The position numbers were made by a program, and so were the translations under genes. Of a stretch of DNA of 64,000 bases, positions 32,376-43,930 are shown in pieces. Location of the stretch: assembly GCF_024679095.1 (NCBI RefSeq), contig NC_066515.1:25236887-25300886 (forward strand), written 5' to 3'. Under the pieces are notes generated by a model. That model ran no database searches. It saw only the letters and a list, made by a program, of their open reading frames with translations, and had not been told where the DNA came from. Numbering within the stretch: the first letter of the stretch is position 1; every line of letters starts with the position of its first letter. Origin of the DNA: Eriocheir sinensis. Lineage: Eukaryota; Arthropoda; Malacostraca; Decapoda; Varunidae.

Positions 32376-32378
32376 CAG

Positions 32379-32463
32379 GTGCTCCACTCCAAGACCTTCT
32401 TCCACAAGGGCGAGGTGATCGGGAGCTTCAAGATGGACGTAGCCACCCTCTTCCGCGCCGCCG
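32379..32463 (+). CDS. Otof: Ferlin C2B alternative exon, version 1 (mutually exclusive)
   Basis: The 85-nt exon encodes VLHSKTFFHKGEVIGSFKMD and VATLFRAA, then one base of a Glu codon. Acceptor tcccacag; donor gtacct, weaker than all others in the gene. It aligns without gaps to 33394-33478 (11 of 28 residues identical) and to the vertebrate C2B segment [20 protein letters not shown] (about 12 of 28 over the whole exon, from memory). Nearly all third positions are G or C, as in other exons here, arguing for selection rather than decay. It differs from version 2 mainly in the loop after HSK (TFFHKGE against NILRSNK) and at the C-terminal end (LFRAA against VWSQP). Same length and phase as version 2. 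Confidence 0.85.
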
Positions 32464-33335
32464 GTACCTCGTTTTCTCTCATTCAAGTCTTTTTTAACAC
32501 CTTTTCACGTTTTCTTTGATACCAGCGTTTTCCTTTTTACGTTTTCTGTGACACCACGCTCCATTGTTTTCTGTGATTTTTTTTTTTAATATATTTTTGG
32601 TCTGTGTGTTTCCACTCACTTGGGTTTCTATTCCCAGCACTATTTTTGCGCACTCTCATTTTATAGTTATCGTGCAAATACACACTTTCTTTTACCTCAT
32701 TTTCGTTTTCTTCTTTTAAAACTGGTTCTATAATGTATTCTTCTCTTTAACTTTTACTTTATTTCATCGCTGAGTTATTGCAGACGTCATGTTATTTATC
32801 TTTCCATTTTAATTCCTTTCCGTCTCATTTTTGCGTTTTGGTGTTCACTCCCTCACACCGTCATCCCTCTCCCGTTACCTCCACGTTACCGCCGCCTAAC
32901 AGTTGCTCTCATCACCTAATCTCGCGCCGCGTGTGCAGTGTTCGCTAATGGGGTCGTTGTCTTCCAGGTCACGTTTTCTATTCACCAACACCTTATGAAT
33001 GCCGGAGCAGAGAATGGGAAACTGCATGACGTCACCCTTGCGTCACACTAACATTATTGCGTCACACTACCACGTGCACTCCAGTCACGCTGCTTATATT
33101 GGTTTTGTTTTCTCTTTTTTCTACCCCGTTCTCTCTCTCTCTCACTCTTTCTTTCCTAATTCTTTTCTTTCTCCTCATTTCTCTTTTTTTTCTCTTTTGC
33201 TTTTATCTATTTTTCTTTGTTGATTTTTTTCCCTTTTTCTCTTTTCTTAATTTCTCTTTTACCTCCATCTCTCGTTTTTCTTCCTTACTTTATTTTTTCT
33301 CCTCATTCCTTTTTTTCTCTTTCTGATACTTTTTT

Positions 33336-33378
<43 letters not shown>

Positions 33379-33393
33379 ACGGGTCCGATACAG
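32464..33393 (+). other. Spacer between the alternative exons
   Basis: This 930-base intron has unique T-rich sequence at 32464-32830, a moderately GC-rich part at 32850-33080, then T/C-rich sequence ending in (CT)n at 33340-33374. No third copy of the 85-nt exon was found. The length is ample for the spliceosome, so steric hindrance between sites is not an obvious reason for exclusivity. Confidence 0.6.
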
Positions 33394-33478
33394 GTATTGC
33401 AAAGCCGGAATATACTGAGGTCAAATAAGGCCTTGGGGAGCTTCAAGTTGGACGTGGCAACAGTGTGGTCCCAGCCAG
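33394..33478 (+). CDS. Otof: Ferlin C2B alternative exon, version 2 (mutually exclusive)
   Basis: The 85-nt exon encodes VLQSRNILRSNKALGSFKLD and VATVWSQP plus one base of Glu. Acceptor ccgatacag, 19 bases after a (CT)n tract that probably serves as polypyrimidine tract; donor gtgagt. About 17 of 28 residues match vertebrate otoferlin as I recall it, so this is the ancestral-like version. If spliced after version 1, the frame meets TAA at 33427-33429. If neither version is used, 34847-35003 is read out of frame and meets TGA after ten codons. Codon use is less G/C-biased than version 1. Confidence 0.92.
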
Positions 33479-34846
33479 GTGAGTGAGCATTGGCAACACT
33501 GACTTAAAGGACAGGTAGGTCACGTTATTATGCATCTTCAGGGGCCGTTGTGACTTCCTTCATGCTTCTTCAAGGGCCCCAGTGAGTTGTTATGCTCGTT
33601 CACGGGTGTATGTGTCTGGGTGTTATGCTTCCTAAGGGGGGCTAAATCTTGTGGAATTTCGGGGGTTGGTGGGGGGGAGAGGGAGAGGAAGGGGGAGGTA
33701 GAGAAAGCCTTAACTATGATCTGTTATCTGTATGTCTTTCTCTATGTCTCTTTTATCTATCTTTTGTATATCTTTATCTATTCCGTATCTATCTATTTAT
33801 TTTCTTGTTTTCTTATTTTCTTTGTGTCTTGTAAATCTGCTTCCTCTTATTCTTTCTTTTCGTTTTCTCTCCTTTTGTTTGTGATTTATTTTCTCTTGTT
33901 TTCTTTCTGCGCTGAATATTTGCTTTTTCATCTTTTCTTTGTACTTTTTTCCCACATTTCTTTTTCCTCTTCGTTTTCTTCTTCTTTTCTTCTTATTTTT
34001 CTTCGTTTTGTTTCTTCTTCTTCATCTTCTTCTAGTTCTTCTTTTTCTTCTTCTACTTTCTTCTTCTTTTCTTCTTCTTGTCCTTTGTTTTCTTCGTTTT
34101 CTTCCTTCTTTTTCATCTGCTTCGTATACTAGTTCTTCTTCTTCTTCTTCTTCTTCTTCTTCTTCTTCTTCTTCTTCTTCTGCTTCTTCATCTTCTTCAT
34201 AGGATTGTAGTTAGTATTAGCATTTTCGTAAACCATTGCACAGTTTACTAATATATTTCTACTCCCTCCCTCTCTCCCTCACATCCTATCCTATCCTCTC
34301 CTTCCTCTATCCTTTTTCCTTCATCCTAATCCTTCTGCTCCTTCTTCTTATCCTCCTGAAAATCCTTAACTCCCTTCCAACTTTCTCTTCTCTCTCTTCT
34401 TACATCTTCTTTCTAATCCTTATGTCTCCTTCTCTTCCTACTCTTTCTGACCTCTTCTCCTTCTTCTCCTTCTCTTGCTCCTCTTAATCCTTACCTCATT
34501 GCTATTTCTTCTTCTTCCTGAATTAAATAACTTGGTATCTCCCTCCTCCTCCTCCTCCTCCTCCTCCTCCTCCTCCTCCTCCTCCTCCTTCTTCAATTCA
34601 TTCCCTACCTCTCCTTTCAATCTCTTCCTCCTTCCCTCCTCCTCCTCCTCCGCCTATCATTGCATTCACCTTCCCATCACCTCCTCCTCCTCCTCCTCCT
34701 CCTCTTCCTCCTCCTCCTCCTCCTCCTCCTCCTCCTCCTCCTCCTCCTTCTCGTAACCCAATCATACCACTCCTCTTTCTCCACATGACCTCATTTTCAT
34801 ACATTCCACCCCTCCTCCTCCTCCTCCACCTCCACCTCCTCCACAG
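33479..34846 (+). repeat. Pyrimidine-rich intron with (TTC)n and (TCC)n arrays
   Basis: After about 250 bases of mixed sequence, the + strand becomes T/C-rich with (TTC)n at 34010-34080 and 34135-34183 and (TCC)n at 34541-34587 and 34680-34747. The last pyrimidine run, at 34810-34842, serves the acceptor at 34846. Confidence 0.9.
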
Positions 34847-35003
34847 AGCACCAGTTTTACCACAAGTGGGCGCTCCTGACCGACCCGGATGATGTCACAG
34901 GAGGCCCCAAGGGTTATCTCAAGTGTGACATCTGCGTGGTTGGCAAGGGTGACGCCATTAAGCCGCCCTTGAGGAACGAGAGGGATGAGGACGACATCGA
35001 AGG
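34847..35003 (+). CDS. Otof: Ferlin exon: end of C2B and FerI region
   Basis: The 157-nt exon completes Glu with two bases, encodes 51 codons starting [20 protein letters not shown] and containing [18 protein letters not shown], and ends DEDDIE plus GG. Acceptor ctccacag (the first of two possible AGs at 34845-34848, fixed by phase); donor gtgagt at 35004. Vertebrate otoferlin has HQFHHKWAILSDPDD and KGYVKCDVAVVGKGDNIK as recalled. The KGY...GKGD block belongs to the FerI domain. The intron that follows is the largest in the window, 24.4 kb. Confidence 0.97.
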
Positions 35004-35164
35004 GTGAGTCTGAGTGCGAGGGTGATTGTGGAAGGGTGAGAGAGAGGGGGGGAGGGGGGGATATAGGGGTGTGTGTGTTTGTGTGTGTGTGTGTGTCGAA
35101 AAAGTGCGTTAGGGAATTAAATAACTTGAAAATAAGAGAAAAAAATGAGAAAAATAGATGAATA

Positions 35165-35168
<4 letters not shown>

Positions 35169-35236
<68 letters not shown>

Positions 35237-35267
35237 AAGAGGCTGAGAGGAACTTGTATGAAAGGAA

Positions 35268-35342
<75 letters not shown>

Positions 35343-35393
35343 TTAGGAGAGGGAGGAAAGGTGAATGAAAGGAACTCAGGTAGCCAGGCAGGT

Positions 35394-35433
<40 letters not shown>
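35169..35433 (+). repeat. Three (GA)n arrays
   Basis: (GA)n at 35169-35235, 35269-35338 and 35396-35433, followed by purine-rich sequence to 35640. Confidence 0.96.
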
Positions 35434-35436
<3 letters not shown>

Positions 35437-35728
35437 GCATGAAGAAGCAAGAGGGAGAAGGAAGGAGAGAGAACGTATCAGAAAGGTTACAAGAGGAAAG
35501 AAAGAGAAAAAAAAGGAGAGAGGGGAAGAGCAACTGAGTAAGAGAGGGGAAGGGAGGAAGAGAGAGGAAGAAGAAGAGGAGGAGGGAGAGGGTAGTAAAA
35601 AGAGGGAAGGGAGAGAGAGAAGAGACATGAGAGAGGGAAGGGTAGAAGGGATTAAACTGAAGCCTTTAATATTCTGAAAGCTGGTAATTCTTGCAGAGTA
35701 AAAGTGGATAGAGACGTAAGCTCCACCC

Positions 35729-35935
35729 AAATAATAATAATAATAATAATAATAATGATAATAAGTAAGAGTATATATAGTAAAATAACGACTTTAAATG
35801 AACAATGCACAGAAAATATAGAAAAAATAATCTTCATTCGAATTATTAAGAAATACAGACAGACTTTTTTCTTTCATTTCGTAACCTGAGAGACAGACAG
35901 ACAGACAGACAGACATGCAGGCAGACAGATAACCA

Positions 35936-35993
<58 letters not shown>
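35729..35993. repeat. (AAT)n, (GACA)n and (CA)n arrays
   Basis: (ATA)n at 35729-35764, (GACA)n at 35891-35915 and (CA)n at 35937-35993. Confidence 0.95.
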
Positions 35994-35996
<3 letters not shown>

Positions 35997-36349
35997 GAAC
36001 AACCAAAGTATATTTAACCTGAAAATGCGAACCCGTGTGCAGAATGGAAGTCAATAGAGTTTGCTAAAAAAAATAGTAACAACGAACTCGATTAAAAGAG
36101 AACAAACGTTAAAAGAATGAAGAGGAAGGCAAATAATGGTTCGTTTTCCTCTTTTTTCCTTTTTTTCTGGCGCTAGTGAACGCTTAGGCAACGTAGAAAA
36201 TGGGAAAATCTTGCACACTCTTTTTGCAGGGGATGCTTGTGTGAAAATGCCGCCCGAAGCCTGAAAAACAGAGAGATGGTGTTACGTTTTAAGGCGGTAT
36301 TAGGTGGAGCGAGGTGGATGTAATCTTAAGTATGGAGTTAGCTAAGGGA

Positions 36350-36790
36350 GTGAGAGGAGAGGAAATGATTAGAGGTAGGGACAGGAAGAGGAAGAGGGAA
36401 GAAGGAGGATTGAGAGAGGAGAGAAGAGAAGGGAGGAGAGGCAGTTAAAAAAGGAAGGGAAGAAGGAGGATAGAGAGAGGAGAGAAGAGAAGGGAGGAGA
36501 GGAAGTGAATGAAGGGAGGGAAGAAGGAGGATAGAGAGAGGAAAGAAGTAAAGGAAGGAGAGGAAATGGATGAAGGGAGGGACAGCAAGAGGAAAAGAGA
36601 AGGACGAAGATAGAAATAGGAGAGAAGAGAGAAGAGGAAACGAATTAAGGAATGGAATGCAAAAGGAAGATGGAAGGATGAGGATTGAGAAAAGAGAGAA
36701 GAGAAAAGAGAGAAGAGGAAATGAATAAGGGAAGGGAAAGCAAGAGGAGGAGGAAGAGGGAGATAAAGATTGAAAAAGGACGAAAGGAAA
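36350..36790 (+). repeat. Polypurine minisatellite, unit about 60-70 bp
   Basis: The blocks gaagaaggagga(t/c)...gagagaggagagaagagaagg recur near 36399, 36461, 36523 and, more diverged, to 36760. Confidence 0.75.
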
Positions 36791-37084
36791 GACGAAATAG
36801 AAGTAAAGTAAATAGGATTGCCTACCTCCAATCTTTATACTTCACCTACGAATACATAAAAAGACAAAGAAAGAAATATATACCGAAGTAACAGAGTATT
36901 CAGTTTGATTATTAACAAGGCAAAGATATAATGTTAACTTGCGTAAATTCGAAATATACGTGACTTTTCAAACTACATTCAGAGAAGCCTGGCTGTTTCT
37001 TACTCTCTCGTACCTCCCTGACCTTTCCCTTTCCTTCCCTTCCTCTTTTTCTCCTTTTCAGTACCATCCTTCCTTCCGTGCCTT

Positions 37085-37420
37085 GCTTTCCCTTCCTTTC
37101 CTTTCCCTTTCCTTCCCTTCCGTTCCCTTCCCTTCCATTCCATTCCATTCCATTCCCTTCCCTTCCGTTCCCTTCCCTTCCCTTCCATTCCATTCCCTTC
37201 CATTCCCTTTCCTTCCCTTCCATTCCATTCCCTTCCCTTCCCTTCCCTTCCATTCCCTTCCTTTCCTTTCCCGTTCCTTCCATTCCATTCCATTCCCTTC
37301 CCTTCCCTTCCCTTCCCTTCCCTTCCCTTCCGTTCCATTCCCTTCCCTTCCCTTTCCTTCCATTCCCTTCTGTTCCCTTCCCTTCCCTTCCCTTCCCTTC
37401 CCTTCCCTACCTGCCTACAC
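37085..37420 (+). repeat. (CCCTT)n pentanucleotide array
   Basis: About 65 units of ccctt or variants (cattc, cgttc, ctttc) cover some 330 bases. Open frames in every phase on both strands (Pro-Phe-Ser, Gly-Lys-Glu) are artefacts of a pentamer without stops. Confidence 0.95.
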
Positions 37421-37674
37421 TTCCCTTACCTTACCTGTCCACTTTTAAAACTACATTCAGAGAAGCCTTGTTGAAAGCACAATAAATGAAAGAGAAAATA
37501 TACAAAAATCATGTACAATAACTTTTCAACCTCGATTACACATGCGGCTTTTGAAATTAATGCCCTGCGTGCTGTGTGTTCTTTTCCGAAAATGTGAAAG
37601 AAATAAAAAAAAAAAAGGAAAAACGTAACTGTATAATTTGACTTCACTTTAGTTTGTACATTCACGGAACAATG

Positions 37675-38580
37675 CAATGATGATACTAAACTTGGTGCAA
37701 CATTTTTGACGCTAACAGGAATTGAAAAGACACATAGAAAAATAATAACGATAATCTTACTAACAGGATATGAAACGACGGATGGAGAAAAATGTGATGA
37801 ACCGAAGCAAATGAGAATACTTAACATGATACAATATTTTTTTAACTAGCAGGATATGAAGAGAGAGATAGAGAAATGTGAAGAGAACAGAAGTAAATGA
37901 TAGATAGAGACGGATAGAGAAAAATAATGTGAAAGTTAACCGAAGCAAATTATAATACTTAACATGATACAATATTTTTTTAACTAACAGGATATGAAGA
38001 GAGATAGAGAAATGTTAAGAGAATGGAAATAAATGACAATACTAAAGAAAGAAAAGACGGATAGAGAAAAATAATGTGAAAGTTAATCGAAGCAAATTAT
38101 AATACTTAACATGATACAATATTTTTTTAACTAACTGGATATGAAGAGAGATAGAGAAATGTGAAGAGAATGGAAATATATGACAATACTAAAGAAAGAA
38201 AAGACGGATAGAGAAAAACAATGTGAAAGTTAACCGAAGCAAATTATAATACCTAACATGATACAATATTTTTTTTAACTAACAGGATATGAAGAGAGAT
38301 AGAGAAATGTTAAGAGAATGGAAATAAATGACAATACTAAAGAAAGAAAAGACGAATAGAGAAAAACAATGTGAAAGTTAACCGAAGCAAATTATAATAC
38401 TTAACATGATACAATATTTTTTTTAACTAACTGGATATGAAGAGAGATAGAGAAATGTTAAGAGAATGGAAATATATGACAATACTAAAGAAATAAAAGA
38501 CGGATAGAGAAAAACAATGTGATATGAACCGAAGCAAATTATAATACTGAACGTGATAGGCTACATTTTTTTTCACTAAG
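37675..38580 (+). repeat. Satellite-like tandem repeat, unit about 147 bp, 5-6 copies
   Basis: The block gatacaatatttttttaact recurs at 37828, 37966, 38113, 38260 and 38408, with a diverged copy near 38554. Spacing is 138, 147, 147 and 148 bases. Copies share gaagagagatagagaaatg and cgaagcaaattataatac, and neighbouring copies are very similar. Confidence 0.92.
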
Positions 38581-38861
38581 AGGAAACGAAAACTCGACAA
38601 AAAAAGAGAAATAATATAAACTGAACACTAACAAACGCACTCACTCAAAACTTTATGCACGGGAAAAATTAAATCATGGTCTTTCGTTTTTTGTTTTTGT
38701 TTTTTAGTGAGGCTTGTGAACCTTCTGAATAATGGAAATGAGGTCAGGATTTTGTATTTTTTATTTTTAGGCAGACTGTACACGCAGAGAATGGGGGAAT
38801 TTATACACCATTTTTTAACAGTAATTATTCCTTCCTTGTATAGTTAGGTTAATGGAACTTA

Positions 38862-38882
38862 TTATTACTGTTATTATTATTA

Positions 38883-38970
<88 letters not shown>

Positions 38971-39019
38971 GAGTTTTAGATTTCTTCGCATTCTTCATTC
39001 TCTCTCTCTCTCTCTCTCT

Positions 39020-39087
<68 letters not shown>

Positions 39088-39196
39088 AAGAGTCAATAAT
39101 CAGAGAGAGAGAGAGAGACTTTACCTCGACTCCATATTGTGCTTCGATCAAGGTCATTTAAACAAAGGAAAGGTCAGAGAGGGAGCCGGAAGGACC

Positions 39197-39280
<84 letters not shown>

Positions 39281-39334
39281 GATATGTGACGTTTCTTCCC
39301 TTCCTTTTTTCACAATTTCTATCACTATTATCAC

Positions 39335-39373
<39 letters not shown>

Positions 39374-39450
39374 TATTATTATTATTATTATTGTCATTAT
39401 TATTCATTATTATCTCTTTTATTATTATTATCATCATTATTAATCTTTTT
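38862..39450. repeat. (ATT)n, head-to-head (CT)n/(GA)n, (GA)n and (ATT)n
   Basis: (ATT)n at 38862-38970; (CT)n at 38999-39020 meeting (GA)n at 39021-39084 in a perfect inverted junction; (GA)n at 39200-39279; (ATT)n at 39329-39405. Confidence 0.95.
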
Positions 39451-39834
39451 TCTCTTCCATCACTATTTTTTCCATATTTTTACCTGTTTTTTCACCTTCT
39501 AATCATGGTTCCATTTTTTACCTAATTTCGCTGTCCCGTAAAATCCTTCCCATTGAACATAACGTATGGAACCCCGGTGAAAATAATCCCGTGTTTATGC
39601 CGGTGATAATAACGCGGTGCAAGTTAATTCCACCCTCACAAATATTCGGAGCTCAACTTACTCACTTATCTCGCTATAACAAAAACGTTTATATGATATT
39701 TCGCTTCATGGGATTACATTGTTTAGGAAATGTCGGTGAAAATAGTAACTGGTTTTAAATGTACGTGAAAATATTGCAGTTTTTTTTTTTGTTGTTGGTG
39801 AGAGTAACGTGGGGAACTTTTTATTCATCATTGA

Positions 39835-41170
39835 AGAGAGTGAGAAGTTGAAGAAAAGGGGGGCTGAAGAAAAGGGGAGTGAAGAAAGGAATAGAGAGAG
39901 ATTGAGAATGAAGGGCTGCGGAAACGGAAGAGAGAGACAGAGAGAGGGGGAGAGATTGAAGAAGGAGGGAAGAATGGGAAGAGAGAGGATGAAGTGGGAA
40001 CAGGGAAGAAAGGAAGAAAGGCTGGAGAGACATATTGAGAAAGAAAGGAGATAAAGAAAGACAAAATGGATAAAAGGAAAGAGAAGGAGAGAGAGTTAAG
40101 GAAGGATAGAGAAAGGAAAAAGGGGAGGAAATGAAATGAGAAAGAGTAAAAAAAAGGAAAACGAGGAATTACAGATTAAGAAGGAAAGGAGATAAAGACA
40201 AAACTGATAAAAGGAAAGAGAAGGAGAGAGAGTAAAGGAAGGATAGAGAGAGGAATCAATGAAGTGAGAAAGAGAAAATAGGAAAACGAGGAATTAAGGA
40301 AGATATTGGAAGAAGGGAAGAGATACATAGGGATAAAAGAGGAAGAGAAGGAAGGAAAGCTGAATAAAGGAAGAAAGTGTTAGAAAAGAGGAAAAGGAGG
40401 AAGGGAAAGGTAGCCAAAGAGGAAATTACTGGGAAGGGAAAAGAGAAAAGAGAAAGGAGAGAGAATGGAAGAATTTGGAGGAAGGGAAAGGATAGAAAGA
40501 GAAGAAAAAGGAAGGAAATAAAGGAAGGGAGAGAAAGGGAAGTAGGGAAGGAGAGTAAAGAGAGAAAGAGAAGGAAAGGGAAAGACATCAAAAAGAAATT
40601 AGAGGAAGGAAAAAGATAGAAAGGGAAGAAAAAGAGAAAGAAATCAATGAAGGAAATAGAGGAAGGGAGAGAAAGGGAAGGAGGGAAGGAGAGAAAGAGA
40701 AGGAAAAGGAAAGAAATCAAGAAGAAATTATAGGAAGGAAAAAGATAAAAAAGAGAAGAAAAAGAGAAAGAAATCAATGAAGGAAATAGAGGAAGGGAGA
40801 GAAAGGGAAGGAGAGTAAAGAAAGAGAGAAAGAGAAGGAAGAGAAAGACATCAAGAAGAAATCAGAGGAAGGGAAAGAAAGAGGAAGAAATCAATAAAGA
40901 AAACAGAGGAAGGAAGGGAAAGGGAAGGAGAGTAAAGAGAAGGAAAGGGAGAGAAATCAAGAAAAAATCAGAGGAAGGGAAAGAAAGAGAAAGAAACCAA
41001 GAAAACAGAGGAAGGAAGGGAAAGAGAAGAGGGATGGAGAGGGAAAGAATAAAATAAAGGAAGGAGAAGAAAGGAACAAGATAGAGGAAGACAGAAGAGG
41101 GGAAGGAGGATGAAGAAGGGAGGAATGAAACAGAGAAAGATGGAGAAAGGGAAGCAAGGTGAGGAAGGAA
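39835..41170 (+). repeat. 1.3-kb polypurine tract
   Basis: The + strand is nearly all A and G. Imperfect copies of gaaagaaatcaatgaaggaa and ggaagggagagaaagggaag recur several times (near 40624, 40645, 40758, 40790 and others), indicating tandem growth. No gene is seen. Confidence 0.88.
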
Positions 41171-41564
41171 GGAATATCTCACAAATAATAACAACAAAAT
41201 ACCTCATCATTATCATTATTTTACAGATCTTTATCACATACCTCAATCCCTCCCTTCCCGTTACCGCCCTTCTTTTGAGTCATTACTTCATTACTTTCAC
41301 TCACAGCTAATTAGGATTCCAGGTAAAGGTGAGCACGTGACATTACCTTGCCTTCATAAACTCCAACGTCACCTTCCGGGAAAAGACAATAAACTAGAAT
41401 GAAGGAAAGTGAAAGGATGTATAATCGGACATGTATCGGACGTGTATCTGGATTTCCATGAACGGTTCTGTGTTGTGCTTGACTCAGGGGCAGTATCCTA
41501 TTTCCAGACGGTGGGTGAGTAAGCTCCCGAACCGGTACCAAAGACAGTATCAGGTCACCTCTCT

Positions 41565-42365
41565 GCCTTCCGAAATTGACCTGTTTTTTGGCCACTCCTA
41601 ACCTAACCTAACCTAACCAATTAACTATTTTTATAGGAGCATAGATGTCCGGGCTTTGTTCTTTATTCTTCACTTTTTATATTTTTTGCCCTTGAGGTCT
41701 GTTTTGGTCACTCCTAACCTAACCTAACCTAACCTATTAACTCTTTTTATAGGAGAAGAGATTTGTGGACTTTCTTTCATTATTGTTTCCTTTTTTTTTG
41801 CCCTTGAACTGTTTACTGTAAAAAAAAAATATATAGCTTCTTGTTTAGTGTTTTGTGTTCCGGTTTTAAGTTACGGGAGATTAAGCTGTACAGGACATGT
41901 CTTCTGTGTCTCGCATCACATCAAAAACCTAACCGCTATGGATTGTAAGGGAGTGTGGAGCTTGGTTCGGGCGGTTACGAAGACGCTGTGTTGGACGAGG
42001 AAATTCTTAGTGTAGACTCGTTGCGCCTCCGGACGGCCGCCAGCGAGCCTACAGGTGATCCTCAGGACTAAATCACCGTATTTTTCCATGTTTTTAATCC
42101 TTCCTCATGGCTGACAGCATGTGGCGGCCGAACCAGTGAAATGCGAGCTCTGGTTTTGCCTGTTTCTGGTTGTATTTCCTTGTACTGCCTGGAAAAACTG
42201 TTACGAGATTTAGGTTACGACATTTCACGACACCTCCCGAAATTGACCTATCTTTCTGCCACTCCTCTAACTCTTTATAGGAGCAGTGAGTAGCGGGCTT
42301 TTTTTCACATTTGTTACTTTTTTATGCCCTTGAAATGACTCCGCTGCTGTAAAAAAAACATAAAT
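41565..42365 (-). repeat. Three SINE-like copies, two with TTAGG-type inserts
   Basis: Reverse-strand copies lie at about 41570-41690, 41700-41835 and 42230-42360; all contain ccgaaattgacct or gccactcct/ggtcactcct, taggag, a T-rich part and gcccttga. The first two carry four CCTAA units (41597-41616 and 41713-41732) where the third has ctctaact. Confidence 0.75.
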
Positions 42366-42499
42366 AGATTCCTCGTATCGCCTTGAAAAATCGTTAGATA
42401 CATTTCCGAGGGACTAAACATAAGAAATCATATTCGTAAACTTTTCACCGCCCAACACATATTTGACAGGGCTTTCGAAGGTGTTTTAGGCATTTCCAG

Positions 42500-42920
42500 A
42501 CGTAGTTTTATGACCCTGGTGGTAGTTTGACTCTTCCTCTGTACCATGAATCTTAAACAACACTCACTAGAACCAGACTGATCTCATAATTGGCGTTTGG
42601 ATATAGCTTGATCCTTCCTCTGCACCATGAACCAAAGACAACACTCACTAGAACCTGACTGATCTCATTTTTGGCCTTTGGGAATAGTTTGATCCTTCCT
42701 CTGTACCATGAACCTAAAACAACACTCACTAGAACCCGACTGATCTCATTTTTAGTCATTGAAAACACTTGATGTAAGGGTTGGAAGCAGAGTGTATCAC
42801 CCCTTTGGTAGTGTGACCCTTCCTCTATGCCATGAACCTATAGAACACACTCACTAGAACCCAACTGATATACTTTTTGGCTTTTGGAAATAGATTATGT
42901 GAGGGGTGGAAGCGTCTGGC
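42500..42920 (+). repeat. Four-copy tandem repeat, unit about 80 bp
   Basis: The block ccttcctctgtaccatgaac, then aacactcactagaacc and gactgatctcatttttgg, recurs near 42533, 42613, 42695 and 42819, with point differences. Confidence 0.85.
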
Positions 42921-43229
42921 ATTTCCGAACATAGCACAGTCGCTGGAATTCATAACGTGATTGGTTTGTGCGTGATAAACAAAGCGCGTGACAGCCTGAT
43001 CAAAGAATAAACGAGATCCGTTGTTATATATTCGGGTGTAGTTCCATCGCATTATGTTGAAGTTAATGCAATAACGTCAATAACTTCATTAACTATATTT
43101 GCAATGGACTCAGCTGAACACGCGCGCTGGGGATTATAATGTGAATTGTTTTGTAGATCAACGGAGCTTGTGACGCCCCGATCAGAGAAGAACGATCGCC
43201 GATTTAATTCCAGATGCATATTTTGTTTT

Positions 43230-43930
43230 CGTTTAATACATTAGTTGACTGCGATAACCTTGTAAGCTTGATTAAAATATGTTAGAGAAGGGTTAAGTTA
43301 AAAGAGCCACTGGAAATGTTTGTGATTATATACACACATGATGAAAAACTTTGATGTTAATTCTGAATGTTACTTTTTATCTTGTCTTAAAGCAGCTAAT
43401 TGCGATAACGTCATAAGCTTAATTATAATATGTTTGAGAAGGGTTAACTTAAAAGGGCCGCTGGAAATGTCTTTGGAAAAACTTTGATGTTAGTTCTGAA
43501 TGTTACTTCTTTTCCTTGTCTTAAAGTAGTTAATTGCGTTATAAACTTAATTAGAATATGTTTGAGAAGGGTTAACTTAAAGGAGCCCCTGGAAATATCT
43601 TTGTGATTATATACACACATGATGGAAAAACTTTAATGTTAATTCTGAATGTTCCTTTTTTCCTTTTAAGTTGATTGCGATAGCGTTTTAAACTTCATTC
43701 AGATATGTTTACGAACGATTTTAACTTAGCACAGCCGCTGGATATTGTGTTTTTATTATTTACATGTGATAAAAATATATAGCTCCGATCTTATATTTCT
43801 GGATGTATTTTTTCGTGTATTGCATCAGTTCATTGCAATAACGTTATGCGCTTCATTAAAATATGTTTCCGAACGGTTCAGCTTGCTCTCTTTATTTTAT
43901 TTCAGCGATTTAATTCATTCTAAACTAACC
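43230..43930 (+). repeat. Tandem repeat, unit about 130-160 bp, about 5 copies
   Basis: The blocks gcgataacgt.ataagctt, aatatgtttgagaagggtta and gccgctggaaatgt...actttgatgttaattctgaatg recur from 43250 to about 43880. The central copies are most similar. Confidence 0.82.

Noticed and set aside
36912..37448. Long frames on both strands in all phases (GMEGKGRE and PFPSLPF repeats)
   Set aside because: A pentanucleotide repeat without stop codons keeps every phase open.
41500..41560. Possible tRNA-like B box near ctcccgaaccggtacc
   Set aside because: No matching A box or cloverleaf could be drawn.
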